From Siminovitchia acidinfaciens (GTDB taxonomy: Bacteria; Bacillota; Bacilli; Bacillales; Bacillaceae_C): DNA of 64,000 nt. The notes beneath the pieces are model-generated. The model saw only the letters and a list, made by a program, of their open reading frames with translations. It was not told where the DNA came from and searched no databases. Positions 46,752-55,780 of the stretch are shown here, piece after piece; position 1 is the stretch's first letter, and every line of letters starts with the position of its first letter. Location: assembly GCF_003605385.1 (NCBI RefSeq), contig NZ_QYTV02000008.1:81586-145585 (forward strand), given 5' to 3'. The position numbers were made by a program, and so were the translations under genes.

Positions 46752-46784
46752 ACGAGTGCAGAGAATCTCACTGCACTCGTTTTT
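46752..46784 (+). terminator. Intrinsic terminator after the SDR gene
   Basis: Arms ACGAGTGCA (46752-46760) and TGCACTCGT (46772-46780) enclose an 11-base loop that can itself pair GAG with CTC; five T follow. It may also stop the short minus-strand gene next to it. Confidence 0.85.
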
Positions 46785-46789
46785 AAAAA

Positions 46790-46894
46790 TTATTTACTTT
46801 TTTTAGTTATTGGGACAGTTGGAGGCTTGTTCGTCTTCATGCGTTCAGCGTCTCGTTCAAATGCTTCTCTTGCTTTTACGAAAATAATACTCAT
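46790..46894 (-). CDS. Small basic protein, 34 aa, unknown function
   Basis: The minus strand encodes MSIIFVKAREAFERDAERMK followed by a Pro/Lys-rich tail. AAGGAGG lies about 7 bases upstream of ATG, an ideal site, and the frame ends six bases from the terminator. The N-terminal half should form a charged helix. I know no named homologue. The strong ribosome binding site is the main evidence that it is real. Confidence 0.55.
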   Translation of the reverse strand: MSIIFVKAREAFERDAERMKTNKPPTVPITKKSK

Positions 46895-46986
46895 TTTTTC
46901 TGCCTCCTTCAAACTGGTTACTATTCCTTTTTCCTTTTTTCGCTCAGTAAAACTTAAAATTGTTATTACCGTGAAAATGCTGCAGC

Positions 46987-47691
46987 TTAAACGTTCAGAC
47001 TAACTTCACGGGACACAATTTTTAAAAGGTCTGTCAATTCCTTAATTTCATAGGTCGGCAAAACGCCTGTATGATTTTCCTGCTGATCCGGATTGAACCA
47101 ACATGTATCGATGCCGTAATTTATTCCTCCACGAATGTCAGAAGTCAAGGAATCCCCTACGATTAAAACTCTAGTCTTGTCATTAATCCCGAGTTTGGAA
47201 AATGCATAATCAAAAATTCTAGTATCAGGTTTCTGAAATCCAGCTTTTTCGGAGGTAATTACTTCTTCAAATCTATTTTGAAGTGAAGATCTTTGAACCC
47301 GGGAAATTTGGACATCCTGAAATCCGTTTGTTAATATAGCGAGCCGACAATCAGTTAGGTTGGTGCATAAATCGGCCGCACCCTGTTTAAGATGGGATTC
47401 CATACCTAAATATTCGAGATATTTGTTGCCGAATTCTTTGGCATTGACCTCAAGCTCATGTTTAAGAAACAGCCTTCTGAACCTCTCCACTTTCAAATCG
47501 GATAACAATATTATTCCCTGCTCCAGCTCTGCCCATAATACGGAGCTGATCTCTTTATAGCTTGGACGATAATCCATCACCTCGCCAGGAAGCCCAAATT
47601 CCAGAAAAACTTTTTCCAGTGCTTCTTTTTCCGAAAGTCTGAAATCAAACAGGGTGTCGTCCATATCGAATAGTATCGTCTCGTATTTCAT
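46987..47691 (-). CDS. HAD hydrolase of the YjjG/YfnB nucleotidase type
   Basis: A 234-residue HAD phosphatase with cap domain: FDMDDTLFDF (catalytic Asp pair), ILTNGFQDVQ (motif II), a Lys in GFQKPDTRIF and VGDSLTSDIRGG (motif IV). YjjG-type enzymes are house-cleaning 5'-nucleotidases. ATG 47691 has GGAGGTAAAT directly upstream; the longer frame to 47781 is not supported by a site. It stands alone. Confidence 0.88.
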   Translation of the reverse strand: MKYETILFDMDDTLFDFRLSEKEALEKVFLEFGLPGEVMDYRPSYKEISSVLWAELEQGIILLSDLKVERFRRLFLKHELEVNAKEFGNKYLEYLGMESHLKQGAADLCTNLTDCRLAILTNGFQDVQISRVQRSSLQNRFEEVITSEKAGFQKPDTRIFDYAFSKLGINDKTRVLIVGDSLTSDIRGGINYGIDTCWFNPDQQENHTGVLPTYEIKELTDLLKIVSREVSLNV

Positions 47692-47858
47692 ATTTACCTC
47701 CATGGTTGCATGTATTGTGAATACCAGCAGAATTAAATAAGTATGATCATAATTTTCAGGAAAGTCTGCTGACGATTTCAACGGCAGCTCTTGAATAACC
47801 TTAATCTATTTTATCACATTTATTTCCAGCTTTATTTTATTAACTTCACATTTTCCCC

Positions 47859-47887
47859 TTGACGAATTTAACGGAAAGCTCTAAAAT
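47859..47887 (+). promoter_or_regulatory. Sigma-A promoter of the thiosulfate-transporter operon
   Basis: TTGACG (47859-47864) and TAAAAT (47882-47887) are separated by 17 bp, 54 bp before the ATG of the YeeE-like gene. No operator or riboswitch is evident between. Confidence 0.6.
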
Positions 47888-47941
47888 AACTTAATAAATC
47901 CTATGAGTTTACTTTGTTTTAAAAGGGGAGGAAAAAACAAG

Positions 47942-49009
47942 ATGTTTCAAATGATTGTTACGGGCCTTTTGTGCGGGGCGCTTCTTGGTTTTGTCATGCA
48001 AAGAGGGCGCTTTTGTCTGACAGGTGGATTCCGTGATATGTATATAGCAAAAGACAACCGCATGTTTTATGCATTATTGATAGCAGTTGCCGTTCAAAGT
48101 GTAGGAGTATATACGCTAATTGAACTGGGTATCGTTCAATTTGATGCCGGTGGTTTTTCATGGATGGCCACAATTATCGGCTCCTTTATCTTCGGAATCG
48201 GCATTGTGCTCGCGGGTGGATGTGCAACGGGCACATGGTATCGGGCAGGTGAAGGACTGCTTGGTAGCTGGATTGCATTGTTCGGGTACATGTTTATGAG
48301 CGCAGTTATGAGAACGGGAATTTTGGGTCCTGTCGATCAATCGATGAAATCTGTACAGACATCGTCAAATTCCATTGCAGAAACTACAGGAATATCCGTT
48401 TGGGTTTTTATTGCCATTTTCATTGCAATTGTTCTTTGGGTAGTCATAAAAGAATTGAAGAAGCCTAAAATTGCCATTCCTACAATGAAGCCTAAGCGGA
48501 CAGGATTAAGTCATTTGCTATTTGAAAAACGCTGGCATCCATTCTTTACCGCTGTCCTAGTTGGAGTGATTGCTTTGCTTGCGTGGCCTCTCAGTGAGGC
48601 AACAGGCAGGATGTTCGGCTTGGGAATTACAGCACCGTCTGCTAATATCCTCCAATTTTTAGTGACTGGAGATAATCAATTTATTAACTGGGGAGTATTT
48701 TTAGTTCTTGGAATCTTCCTCGGATCTTTCATCGCAGCTAAAGCCAGCCGCGAATTCCGCTTTAGAATGCCTGATGTGAAAACAGGGATTTCCAGTTTTC
48801 TCGGAGGGAATTTGATGGGGTTTGGAGCAAGCCTTGCGGGTGGTTGTTCTATTGGGAACGGTTTGGTGATGACCGCAATGATGACATGGCAAGGGTGGAT
48901 TTCACTATTGTTTATCATCTTGGGAACGTGGACTGCGTCCTATTTTGTCTTCATTCGTCCACAGGTTAAAAAGAAAACAGTTGTTTCAGACACAACTATT
49001 ACTGCATAG
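47942..49009 (+). CDS. YeeE/YedE (TsuA-type) sulfur-compound transporter
   Basis: A 355-residue membrane protein with about nine or ten helices and three conserved Cys blocks: MQRGRFCLTGGFRDM, LAGGCATGTWYRAGEG and LAGGCSIGNGLV. These Cys line the thiosulfate path in TsuA. The TusA-like gene follows after 12 bp, the standard pair. ATG 47942 has GGGGAGG upstream. It should import thiosulfate or a related sulfur species. Confidence 0.9.
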   Translation: MFQMIVTGLLCGALLGFVMQRGRFCLTGGFRDMYIAKDNRMFYALLIAVAVQSVGVYTLIELGIVQFDAGGFSWMATIIGSFIFGIGIVLAGGCATGTWYRAGEGLLGSWIALFGYMFMSAVMRTGILGPVDQSMKSVQTSSNSIAETTGISVWVFIAIFIAIVLWVVIKELKKPKIAIPTMKPKRTGLSHLLFEKRWHPFFTAVLVGVIALLAWPLSEATGRMFGLGITAPSANILQFLVTGDNQFINWGVFLVLGIFLGSFIAAKASREFRFRMPDVKTGISSFLGGNLMGFGASLAGGCSIGNGLVMTAMMTWQGWISLLFIILGTWTASYFVFIRPQVKKKTVVSDTTITA

Positions 49010-49021
49010 GAGGATCATAAA

Positions 49022-49246
49022 ATGGCAAAAACATTAGATGCAATGGGGAAGGTTTGTCCATTTCCATTGGTTGAAGCAAAAGAAGCGATAGAAGAAATTT
49101 CTGCAGGCGATGAACTGGTGATCAATTTCGACTGCACGCAAGCGACAGAAAGCATTCCGCGCTGGGCGGCTGAATCTGGATATGAAGTCACAAACTATGA
49201 GCAGCTTGGAGAGGCTGCGTGGACAATTACGGTAAAAAAGAACTAA
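49022..49246 (+). CDS. TusA-family sulfur carrier (YeeD-like)
   Basis: A 74-residue TusA-fold protein with the active Cys in the N-terminal block LDAMGKVCPFPLVEAKEAIE (Cys at about 13). YeeD-type partners process thiosulfate delivered by the transporter encoded just upstream. AGGAGG precedes the ATG. A strong terminator follows, so the operon has two genes. Confidence 0.92.
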   Translation: MAKTLDAMGKVCPFPLVEAKEAIEEISAGDELVINFDCTQATESIPRWAAESGYEVTNYEQLGEAAWTITVKKN

Positions 49247-49257
49247 GTTTTTTAATG

Positions 49258-49297
49258 GGTATGAGCGAAGCAGTGCTGCTTTGATCATACCTTTTTT
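49258..49297 (+). terminator. Intrinsic terminator after the TusA-like gene
   Basis: Outer arms GGTATGA (49258-49264) and TCATACC (49285-49291) enclose an inner AAGCAG/CTGCTT stem; six T follow (49292-49297). Confidence 0.88.
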
Positions 49298-49744
49298 ATT
49301 TTGAGCGTTAGGACACGTAGAAGCAAAACGGTACACGGCAGGTGATGGGCTTAGTACCTTCCGAAGATGCCCCCGAAACGAAAACACGGTAGGCATCGCA
49401 GCAGAATGCAGCAGAGTGAAGTAGCCAGGTCGGCAAACGAGATATATTGCTATAAATACCGGCATTTGCACCCCCGCAACCTTCCGCGCTGTGTTCATTT
49501 TGTATCAATTGTCATAATATGGCCTTTTTTGTAAAACGAATTTTATTTACCCCATCACATTCCATATCGTGCCTTTGTGCACCTGGAATTTCCACATTTT
49601 TATTATTGATGATAAGGGTTCCAGTATATCTTATGGGTTTACTGATTGCAGAACATGTGGTTTAATTATTAAGTATCAATTTTAAGTGAACTCAAATTTA
49701 AAGAATGAGTTTCCTATACATGTAGACTTAACTAACGATGAACT
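49298..49744. other. Non-coding stretch before the LTA synthase gene
   Basis: The first 200 bases are more GC-rich than the rest and hold no credible gene; long frames on the minus strand are shadows with no ribosome binding site. The remainder is AT-rich. I see no known RNA here, although the terminator at its end implies that some transcript enters. Confidence 0.4.
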
Positions 49745-49776
49745 CCAAGACAGGATGCTGTTTTGGGTTATTTTTT
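49745..49776 (+). terminator. Intrinsic terminator 38 bp before the LTA synthase gene
   Basis: Arms CCAAGACAG (49745-49753) and CTGTTTTGG (49758-49766) pair with one G-U; loop GATG; then GTTATTTTTT. With no gene directly upstream, it may end a leader or small RNA. Confidence 0.7.
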
Positions 49777-49814
49777 GTTAATGAGACAGCCCTAGATTAT
49801 TTGAGGTGAATATA

Positions 49815-51767
49815 ATGAAGAAATTCTTAAGTACAAAAACGGGCTTTTTTACAGTGATGGTGTTTTTCTTTTGGATTAAAACGTACATTATTTATCAAAC
49901 GGAATTCAACCTGGGGATCAAGAACGGGATGCAACAATTCCTTTTGTTCTTCAATCCACTGAATTCTGCTCTGATTTTTCTTGGTCTAGCCCTGTTTGCG
50001 AAGGGTAGGAGGATCGGCGTATGGTTGATTTCTATTTATACAGCTTTGAGCTTCTTATTATACGCTAATGTAGTTTTCTATCGCTTTAACAGTGATTTTA
50101 TTACCATTCCGACATTGACCCAGACAAGCAACTTCGGCAGTCTTGGGGGAAGTATCGCAAACCTGGTTGCATGGCACGATATTTTTTATGCGCTGGATAT
50201 CATTATCATGATCGTCTTTTTCATCATGGCTAAGGGGAACTGGTCCACCGAAAGGATCAAGATTCGCAAGCCTTTGATGGTATTGACATCTGGCGTTGTA
50301 TTGTTCGTTGTCAACTTGGGCTTAGCTGAGATCGATCGTCCTCAGCTTTTGAAACGGACGTTTGACCGGAATTACATTGTAAAATATCTAGGTGCTTACA
50401 ACTTTACAATTTATGATGCTATTCAAAGTATTAATTCGTCCAAACAGAGGGTCATGGCTTCCAGTGACGATATTACAGAAGTAGAGAATTATACGAAGAG
50501 CAAATTTGCACAGCCTAACCCGGAGTATTTTGGAAAAGCCAAAGGGAAAAATATTATTAAGATTCACTTGGAGTCTTTCCAAACATTTTTGATTGATTAT
50601 AAGCTTCATGGGGAAGAGGTCACTCCTTTCTTGAATTCCTTGGTCCGTGATTCTGATTACACGTATTTTGATAACTTTTTCCATCAAACGGAGCAGGGGA
50701 AAACAGCGGATGCTGAATTGATTATGGACAATTCGTTGTATGGATTGCCTCAAGGCTCGGCGTTTGTTACAAAAGGCAACAATACGTATCAGGCATTGCC
50801 GGCCATTTTGCATCAGCAAGGATATACAAGCGCGGTGCTTCACGGCGACTACAAGTCTTTCTGGAACCGGGATGAAATATATAAAGAGTTTGGTGTGGAT
50901 GAATTCTTTGATGCCAGCTACTACAACATGTCCGATGAGAACGTGATTGGTTATGGGTTGAAGGATAAACCGTTTTTTGAAGAATCGATTCCTATGCTCA
51001 AATCGTTGAAACAGCCATTCTATGCCCACCTCATGTCGGTGACGCATCACCATCCTTATTTGATTGATGAAGAGGATGCCACGATTGCGCCGGCTGAAAC
51101 GGGAGACCCGTCAGTGGACAGATATTTCCAGACTGCCCGCTATTTAGATGAGGCTTTGGAACAGTTCATTAACGATTTGAAGGCTGAAGGATTATACGAG
51201 GATTCAGTCATCTTGTTATACGGAGACCACTACGGTATTTCTGATAACCATAATCGGGCGATGCAGGAACTGCTCGGAGAAGAAATTACTTCGTTGAAAC
51301 ATGCTGAGTTGCAGCGTGTTCCATTGATGATCAGAGTGCCTGGCGTAAAGGGCCAAGGTGTGAACCATGAGTATGCGGGTCAAATTGATGTTGTACCGAC
51401 ATTGCTGCATTTGCAAGGCATTAAAGCCCAAGACTATATCCTGATGGGGACTGACCTGTTCTCAAAGGATCATAAAGCATATGTTCCGTTTAGAAACGGC
51501 GACTTCATGACTGAGAAGTTCAGCAAAGTCGATGGAGTGTATTATGATAACGCCACGAAAGAAAAGATTGAAGAACCGACGGAAGAGATGAAAAAGGTCA
51601 ATGACTCTGTCATGCGTGACCTGCAGCTGTCTGACAAGGTAATGTATGGAGATTTATTGAGATTCTATACACCAAATGACAGCTGGACCCCAGTAGATCC
51701 GAAACAATATGTATATGGAAAACAGGAGCGGGAAAGACTTCAAGAGCAGGAAGCTCAAAACAAATAA
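49815..51767 (+). CDS. Lipoteichoic acid synthase family (LtaS/YfnI-like)
   Basis: A 650-residue protein with five N-terminal membrane helices (1-200), an Ala-x-Ala-like linker and an extracellular sulfatase-fold domain. Catalytic and metal blocks are IIKIHLESFQ, the Thr in QTEQGKTADAELIMDNSLYG, HLMSVTHHHPY and LLYGDHYGISDNHN. It polymerises glycerol phosphate from phosphatidylglycerol onto the glycolipid anchor. B. subtilis has four such paralogues; which one this matches is not clear. ATG 49815 has TGAGGTGA upstream. Confidence 0.92.
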   Translation: MKKFLSTKTGFFTVMVFFFWIKTYIIYQTEFNLGIKNGMQQFLLFFNPLNSALIFLGLALFAKGRRIGVWLISIYTALSFLLYANVVFYRFNSDFITIPTLTQTSNFGSLGGSIANLVAWHDIFYALDIIIMIVFFIMAKGNWSTERIKIRKPLMVLTSGVVLFVVNLGLAEIDRPQLLKRTFDRNYIVKYLGAYNFTIYDAIQSINSSKQRVMASSDDITEVENYTKSKFAQPNPEYFGKAKGKNIIKIHLESFQTFLIDYKLHGEEVTPFLNSLVRDSDYTYFDNFFHQTEQGKTADAELIMDNSLYGLPQGSAFVTKGNNTYQALPAILHQQGYTSAVLHGDYKSFWNRDEIYKEFGVDEFFDASYYNMSDENVIGYGLKDKPFFEESIPMLKSLKQPFYAHLMSVTHHHPYLIDEEDATIAPAETGDPSVDRYFQTARYLDEALEQFINDLKAEGLYEDSVILLYGDHYGISDNHNRAMQELLGEEITSLKHAELQRVPLMIRVPGVKGQGVNHEYAGQIDVVPTLLHLQGIKAQDYILMGTDLFSKDHKAYVPFRNGDFMTEKFSKVDGVYYDNATKEKIEEPTEEMKKVNDSVMRDLQLSDKVMYGDLLRFYTPNDSWTPVDPKQYVYGKQERERLQEQEAQNK

Positions 51768-51771
51768 GCTA

Positions 51772-51807
51772 CCAAAAAAACACAGGCGATCTGCCTGTGT
51801 TTTTTGG
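51772..51807. terminator. Bidirectional intrinsic terminator after the LTA synthase gene
   Basis: ACACAGGC (51780-51787) pairs with GCCTGTGT (51793-51800), loop GATCT, flanked by an A run and six T, so it works on both strands. Confidence 0.88.
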
Positions 51808-51863
51808 TGTGAAGGAAGTTCGGTGATATAATCAACCTATCGTTATGAAAAGGAGTGGTTGAC

Positions 51864-52277
51864 ATGTCAGTCGATGCTTACCTTATGTTTGATGGAAATT
51901 GCAGGGAAGCTGTGGAATTTTATGCACAAGCTTTTAAAACGGAGAATCCCCAGTTCATGACCTTTGGAGAAGCTCCGCCCAATCCAGAATATCCTCTTCC
52001 TGAAGAAGCTAAGGACAGAATTATGCATACTCGCTTAACAATCGAGGGCAGTAATGTGATGTTCTCAGATACTTTCCCTGGGAATGAAGTGGTTTATGGA
52101 AATGGTATCACCCTTGCATTTGTAAGTGATGATATGGAAAAATTAAAAACTGCTTTCGATAAGCTGAGTGAAGGTGGCACGGTTGAGATGGAACTGCAGG
52201 AAACGTTCTTTAGCAAAAACTACGGAAAAGTGACAGATAAGTTTGGCATCGGCTGGCAGATCAGCCACGAGGGGTAA
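51864..52277 (+). CDS. VOC-fold protein of the PhnB/YjdN type
   Basis: A 137-residue VOC (glyoxalase-fold) protein: AYLMFDGNCREAVEFYAQAF at the start and VTDKFGIGWQISHEG at the end are the PhnB-like frame. Family members bind small molecules or act as resistance proteins; the function of this one is unknown. ATG 51864 has AAAGGAG 9 bases upstream. It stands alone. Confidence 0.88.
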   Translation: MSVDAYLMFDGNCREAVEFYAQAFKTENPQFMTFGEAPPNPEYPLPEEAKDRIMHTRLTIEGSNVMFSDTFPGNEVVYGNGITLAFVSDDMEKLKTAFDKLSEGGTVEMELQETFFSKNYGKVTDKFGIGWQISHEG

Positions 52278-52489
52278 GTAACAAAAGCGCAAGCAGCCTG
52301 TTCATCGACGTACAGACTGAATAGAAAATCGGAAGCCGGCTGCTTAGGGGCGACAAGTGCTGGAGGGAAAGACAGTGAAGTCGTTCTTTGACTTCATTGA
52401 CTTGACCGAAGCGACCTCGAGCCCCTGCCGGCCGCAGCTAGACAGTCGAAAATCGGAAGCCGGCTGCTTAGGGGTGACAAGCGCTGGCA
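52275..52489. repeat. REP-like repeat cluster with a 38-bp direct repeat
   Basis: It begins with an inverted copy of part of the 45441-45596 element (CCTGTTCATCGACGTACAG). Then the unit AAAATCGGAAGCCGGCTGCT plus about 20 more bases occurs at 52324-52363 and again at 52448-52489 with two or three changes. The remaining sequence to 52600 is GC-rich and non-coding. The AAGCGGAAGC...GACAAGCGCTGG pattern is widespread in Bacillaceae intergenic DNA. Confidence 0.75.
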
Positions 52490-52615
52490 GGATCAGAACG
52501 CGACATCCTGCCGCTTCGCTTGCACTAGCACATCCTGTCCGTCGGAACTGGATGAAGCATATTACGTTTAACAAATTATCCACTAGCATAAAATTTTATA
52601 ATTGGCTAAACGATG

Positions 52616-52650
52616 GAAAAAACACGGAGGCTCATGGCAACATGAGTCTC
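52616..52650 (-). terminator. Intrinsic terminator of the molybdopterin oxidoreductase gene
   Basis: On the minus strand CGGAGACTCATG pairs with CATGAGCCTCCG around a short loop and runs into GTGTTTTTT (plus-strand A run at 52617-52622). It lies 15 bases after the stop codon. Confidence 0.87.
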
Positions 52651-52664
52651 CGCATTTATTTTTA

Positions 52665-54746
52665 TTATTCGATTCCTACAGCTTCCTTTTTAACCTCACC
52701 TACAGTTTTCTCCGCCCGTTCAACGCTTACCTTTCCGGAGAAGAATACTGCTCCACCGCCCATATCAGCTACTCTGTCAGGTGTTAGTGAGTTGACGAGA
52801 TGTTTATCGCCGAATTCGTCGGACCATAGACCTTGGCTGACAACTACACCTGGAAGAACCTGATCGCCGACTGAGGCTGCCATTTCGCATTCGCCGCGAT
52901 GATTCCAAATGCGCACAGTCTCATCGTTCTTGATTCCAAGCTTTTCGGCGTCCTGTGTGTTCATGAACAATTGCGGGGCTTTTTCAAGCTTTGCGTGCTT
53001 CTCATTATTAGAGAATGTAGAGTTCAAGAAATTATGGTTTGGACCTGGAACGAATAGAAAAGGATGATCTTCATCTTCCACTAGCGGTATATGAGTCGGA
53101 AGTGGAGGGTGGCCGTCCACTTCCATTCGTTTTGAATATAATTCGATTTTGCCGCTTGGTGTATTTAAGTTTTTCCAATGATTTTCCGTATTCTTTGCTT
53201 TTACAAACCGTTTTTCCTTCAATTGATCAAGATTGATCTCAGGGAAATAGGGGTTTGTTACATTGCTTATTGCCTGCTCAATCAGCTCTTCATCGCTATC
53301 CTTAAATTCTGGTTCATCAAATCCCATTGCTTCCGCAAGGAGCCTGAAAACATCTGCATTTGATTTGCTTTCTCCGTATGGCGGAATAACCGGTTCTTGC
53401 AGGTGCAGATAATGGTGCCAGTAGGATGTGTAAATATCGGTATTTTCATAAGATGAAGTAGCCGGTAAGACAATGTCCGCATACTTTGCGGTTTCAGTAA
53501 GGAACAGGTCATGCACTACAGTAAATAGATCCTCGCGTAACAGTCCCTCGCGGACCTTCCCGGCATTAGGTGCCACGACCGCAGGGTTGCTTCCGTAGAC
53601 GAAAAGTGAACGCACAGGAGGATCTGCTTCATGAAGTGCTTCCGCCAATTGGATCATATTAATTGTTCGGGCCGAATTTTTTCTGAGTTCCGGACGCTGC
53701 AAGGCACTGGTGTTGTATGCCAAATAGGCTCCATTGGATTTTACAGCTCCGCCGCCTTTTAACTGCCATTGGCCAGTCAGTGCAGGGAGGCATGAAATCG
53801 TACGTACGATCATTCCGCCGTTATCATGATGCTGTGGTCCATTTCCAATCCTGATTAGGGAAGGCGAGAAATCGGCATACATGCGCGCGAGTTTATAAAT
53901 ATCATCAGCAGGCACTCCTGTAATTGTGGAAACCGTTTGAGGGTCATATTTTTTCACATGGACCTCTAGCTCTTCATAGCCGACTGTGTATTTTTCCAAA
54001 AAATCACGGTCCACCAGGTTTTCTTCATATAAAACATTCATGATTCCGAGTGCAAGAGCACTGTCTGTTCCAGGGAGGATGGGAATGAACCAGTCAGCCA
54101 TGCGCCCGGTCTGATTTTTATGGACATCAATGACTACGAGCTTGGCACCGTTCTTCCGTGCTTTTTGTGCAATCATCACCTGGTGCATGTTTGTGCTTGC
54201 GGCATTGATCCCCCAGAAAATGAACAGTTTTGTATCTGTCATCTCCTCCGGGTCCGTTCCAAAACCTCCGCCCATTGTATATCCGTAGCCGACATTCCCG
54301 GCAGAAGAGCAGATTGTCTGGTCGAGCTGGCTTGCCCCTAAACGGTGAAAGAAGCGCCGGTCCATACCTTCTGAATGGATTTTTCCCATGTTTCCATAAA
54401 AGCTGTATGGCAGAATGGACTGGGCGCCTTCCTCGGAAATGAGTTGTCTCCAATGTCTGGCAATGGTTGCAATTGCCTCGTCCCAGCTGATGGGCTCAAA
54501 TTTCCCTTCACCTTTTTCACCGACACGCTTCAATGGTGTCTGAAGCCGTTTCGGGTCATATAAACGTTCACCCATATTCCGGACTTTATTGCAAATGCTC
54601 CCTTTCGTTACGGGGTGATCAGGATCACCATTGACTTTTACAATTTTTCCGTCTTTTTTATGGATCAACAACCCGCACTGATCCGGACAGTCGAGAGAAC
54701 ATACTGATGGGACTACACCATCCTGTACATTGATTAATGACTCCAT
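52665..54746 (-). CDS. Molybdopterin oxidoreductase, formate-dehydrogenase/DMSO-reductase family
   Basis: A 693-residue catalytic subunit: the N-terminal [4Fe-4S] Cys set is CSLDCPDQC and, further on, GSICNK; bis-MGD-binding blocks include FWGINAASTNMHQ, GTDSALALGIMN, RIGNGPQHHDNGG, GSNPAVVAPN and LPATSSYENTD. No partner subunits or Tat signal are seen, so it is probably a cytoplasmic, stand-alone enzyme. The substrate cannot be read. ATG 54746 has AAGGGG upstream; 54779 would add 11 residues. It is divergent from the efe operon. Confidence 0.88.
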   Translation of the reverse strand: MESLINVQDGVVPSVCSLDCPDQCGLLIHKKDGKIVKVNGDPDHPVTKGSICNKVRNMGERLYDPKRLQTPLKRVGEKGEGKFEPISWDEAIATIARHWRQLISEEGAQSILPYSFYGNMGKIHSEGMDRRFFHRLGASQLDQTICSSAGNVGYGYTMGGGFGTDPEEMTDTKLFIFWGINAASTNMHQVMIAQKARKNGAKLVVIDVHKNQTGRMADWFIPILPGTDSALALGIMNVLYEENLVDRDFLEKYTVGYEELEVHVKKYDPQTVSTITGVPADDIYKLARMYADFSPSLIRIGNGPQHHDNGGMIVRTISCLPALTGQWQLKGGGAVKSNGAYLAYNTSALQRPELRKNSARTINMIQLAEALHEADPPVRSLFVYGSNPAVVAPNAGKVREGLLREDLFTVVHDLFLTETAKYADIVLPATSSYENTDIYTSYWHHYLHLQEPVIPPYGESKSNADVFRLLAEAMGFDEPEFKDSDEELIEQAISNVTNPYFPEINLDQLKEKRFVKAKNTENHWKNLNTPSGKIELYSKRMEVDGHPPLPTHIPLVEDEDHPFLFVPGPNHNFLNSTFSNNEKHAKLEKAPQLFMNTQDAEKLGIKNDETVRIWNHRGECEMAASVGDQVLPGVVVSQGLWSDEFGDKHLVNSLTPDRVADMGGGAVFFSGKVSVERAEKTVGEVKKEAVGIE

Positions 54747-54844
54747 TTCCAGCAACCCCTTATGATTAAATAATTTCATAGATTATATCACGAATTGGCG
54801 TTTCCGTTTGTGTTGCTAACAATTTTTTCCGTAAAAAAATGTAA

Positions 54845-54877
54845 TTGACAATATAAATGAGAATGATTATCATTATA
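54845..54877 (+). promoter_or_regulatory. efe promoter with overlapping Fur box
   Basis: TTGACA (54845-54850) and TATCAT (54868-54873) are 17 bp apart. GAGAATGATTATCATTATA (54859-54877) matches 16 of 19 positions of the classic Fur consensus and covers the -10 element. Iron-loaded Fur would block transcription of efeOBU. Confidence 0.87.
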
Positions 54878-54920
54878 AAAGTAAAAAGTATATAAATCTA
54901 TGAGTGCGAGGAGTTCTAAT

Positions 54921-55775
54921 ATGAATAAAACAGTCAAGACAGCTCTTTATGCTATTTTTTCTATGACCCTGATCTCGGGGTGTGGGGCGGCAGATGAGAA
55001 GAAGGATGCTGATGCCGGTCAGGAAGTGCAGCAGGAAAACACTCTGAGTGAAGAAACGCAAAGCTATAAACAGTTTGCGATGGATCAGTTGGATCAATTT
55101 GTGATTGAAACTGAGAAATTTGTAGAAGCGGTGAAAGCCGGAGACGTTGAAAAAGCAAAAGAGTTGTACGCTCCTGCGAGAATGTATTTTGAACGGTCTG
55201 AACCGATTGCCGAAAGTTTCGGTGACCTTGACCCAAGGATCGATGCGCGGCTTGCAGACATTGAAGGTGAAGGACAGGGAAAAGAAGAATGGTCCGGTTA
55301 CCATAAAATTGAATACGGCCTTTGGGAGGAAGGGACAACTAAAGGGTACGAAGAAACTGCCGACCAATTGTTAAGTGACGTGAAGGAACTTCGAGCCAAG
55401 GTGGAGACGGTTGATGTAACGCCGGATTTAATGATTACAGGGGCAGTGGATTTATTGAATGAAGTGTCCACATCCAAAATCACTGGTGAAGAAGAAATAT
55501 ATTCCCATACGGACTTATATGATTTTAAGGCAAATGTTGAAGGTGCAGAGAAAATTTTTGATATTTTCAAAGTGAAGCTTCAGGAAAAGGATCCAGAGCT
55601 TGTAAAAACACTTGAAGGAAACTTTTCGAAATTAAATAGTTTGCTTGATGAATATAAAGCTGGAGATGGATTTGTCTCCTATGAAACATTAACCGCAGAA
55701 GATACGAAAGCATTGTCCGAGGCTGTGGATCATCTTGGGGAACCTTTAAGCCAAATGGCAATCGTAGTGGAGTGA
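54921..55775 (+). CDS. efeO: EfeO/EfeM iron-uptake lipoprotein (M75 domain)
   Basis: A 284-residue lipoprotein: signal peptide with lipobox LISGC (Cys about 21), acidic linker, then the imelysin/M75 domain with the metal motif HKIEYGLWE. It has no cupredoxin domain, as in Gram-positive EfeO. It binds iron outside the membrane and passes it to EfeU. ATG 54921 has GAGGAG upstream. First gene of the Fur-controlled operon. Confidence 0.92.
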   Translation: MNKTVKTALYAIFSMTLISGCGAADEKKDADAGQEVQQENTLSEETQSYKQFAMDQLDQFVIETEKFVEAVKAGDVEKAKELYAPARMYFERSEPIAESFGDLDPRIDARLADIEGEGQGKEEWSGYHKIEYGLWEEGTTKGYEETADQLLSDVKELRAKVETVDVTPDLMITGAVDLLNEVSTSKITGEEEIYSHTDLYDFKANVEGAEKIFDIFKVKLQEKDPELVKTLEGNFSKLNSLLDEYKAGDGFVSYETLTAEDTKALSEAVDHLGEPLSQMAIVVE

Positions 55776-55780
55776 GAAAA

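Noticed and set aside
49034-49498. 154-codon minus-strand frame opposite tusA and its terminator
   Set aside because: It crosses the terminator and overlaps the conserved TusA gene; no ribosome binding site.
50388-51053. 221-codon frame opposite the LTA synthase gene
   Set aside because: It is an antisense shadow of a strongly conserved gene, without a start site or recognisable domain.
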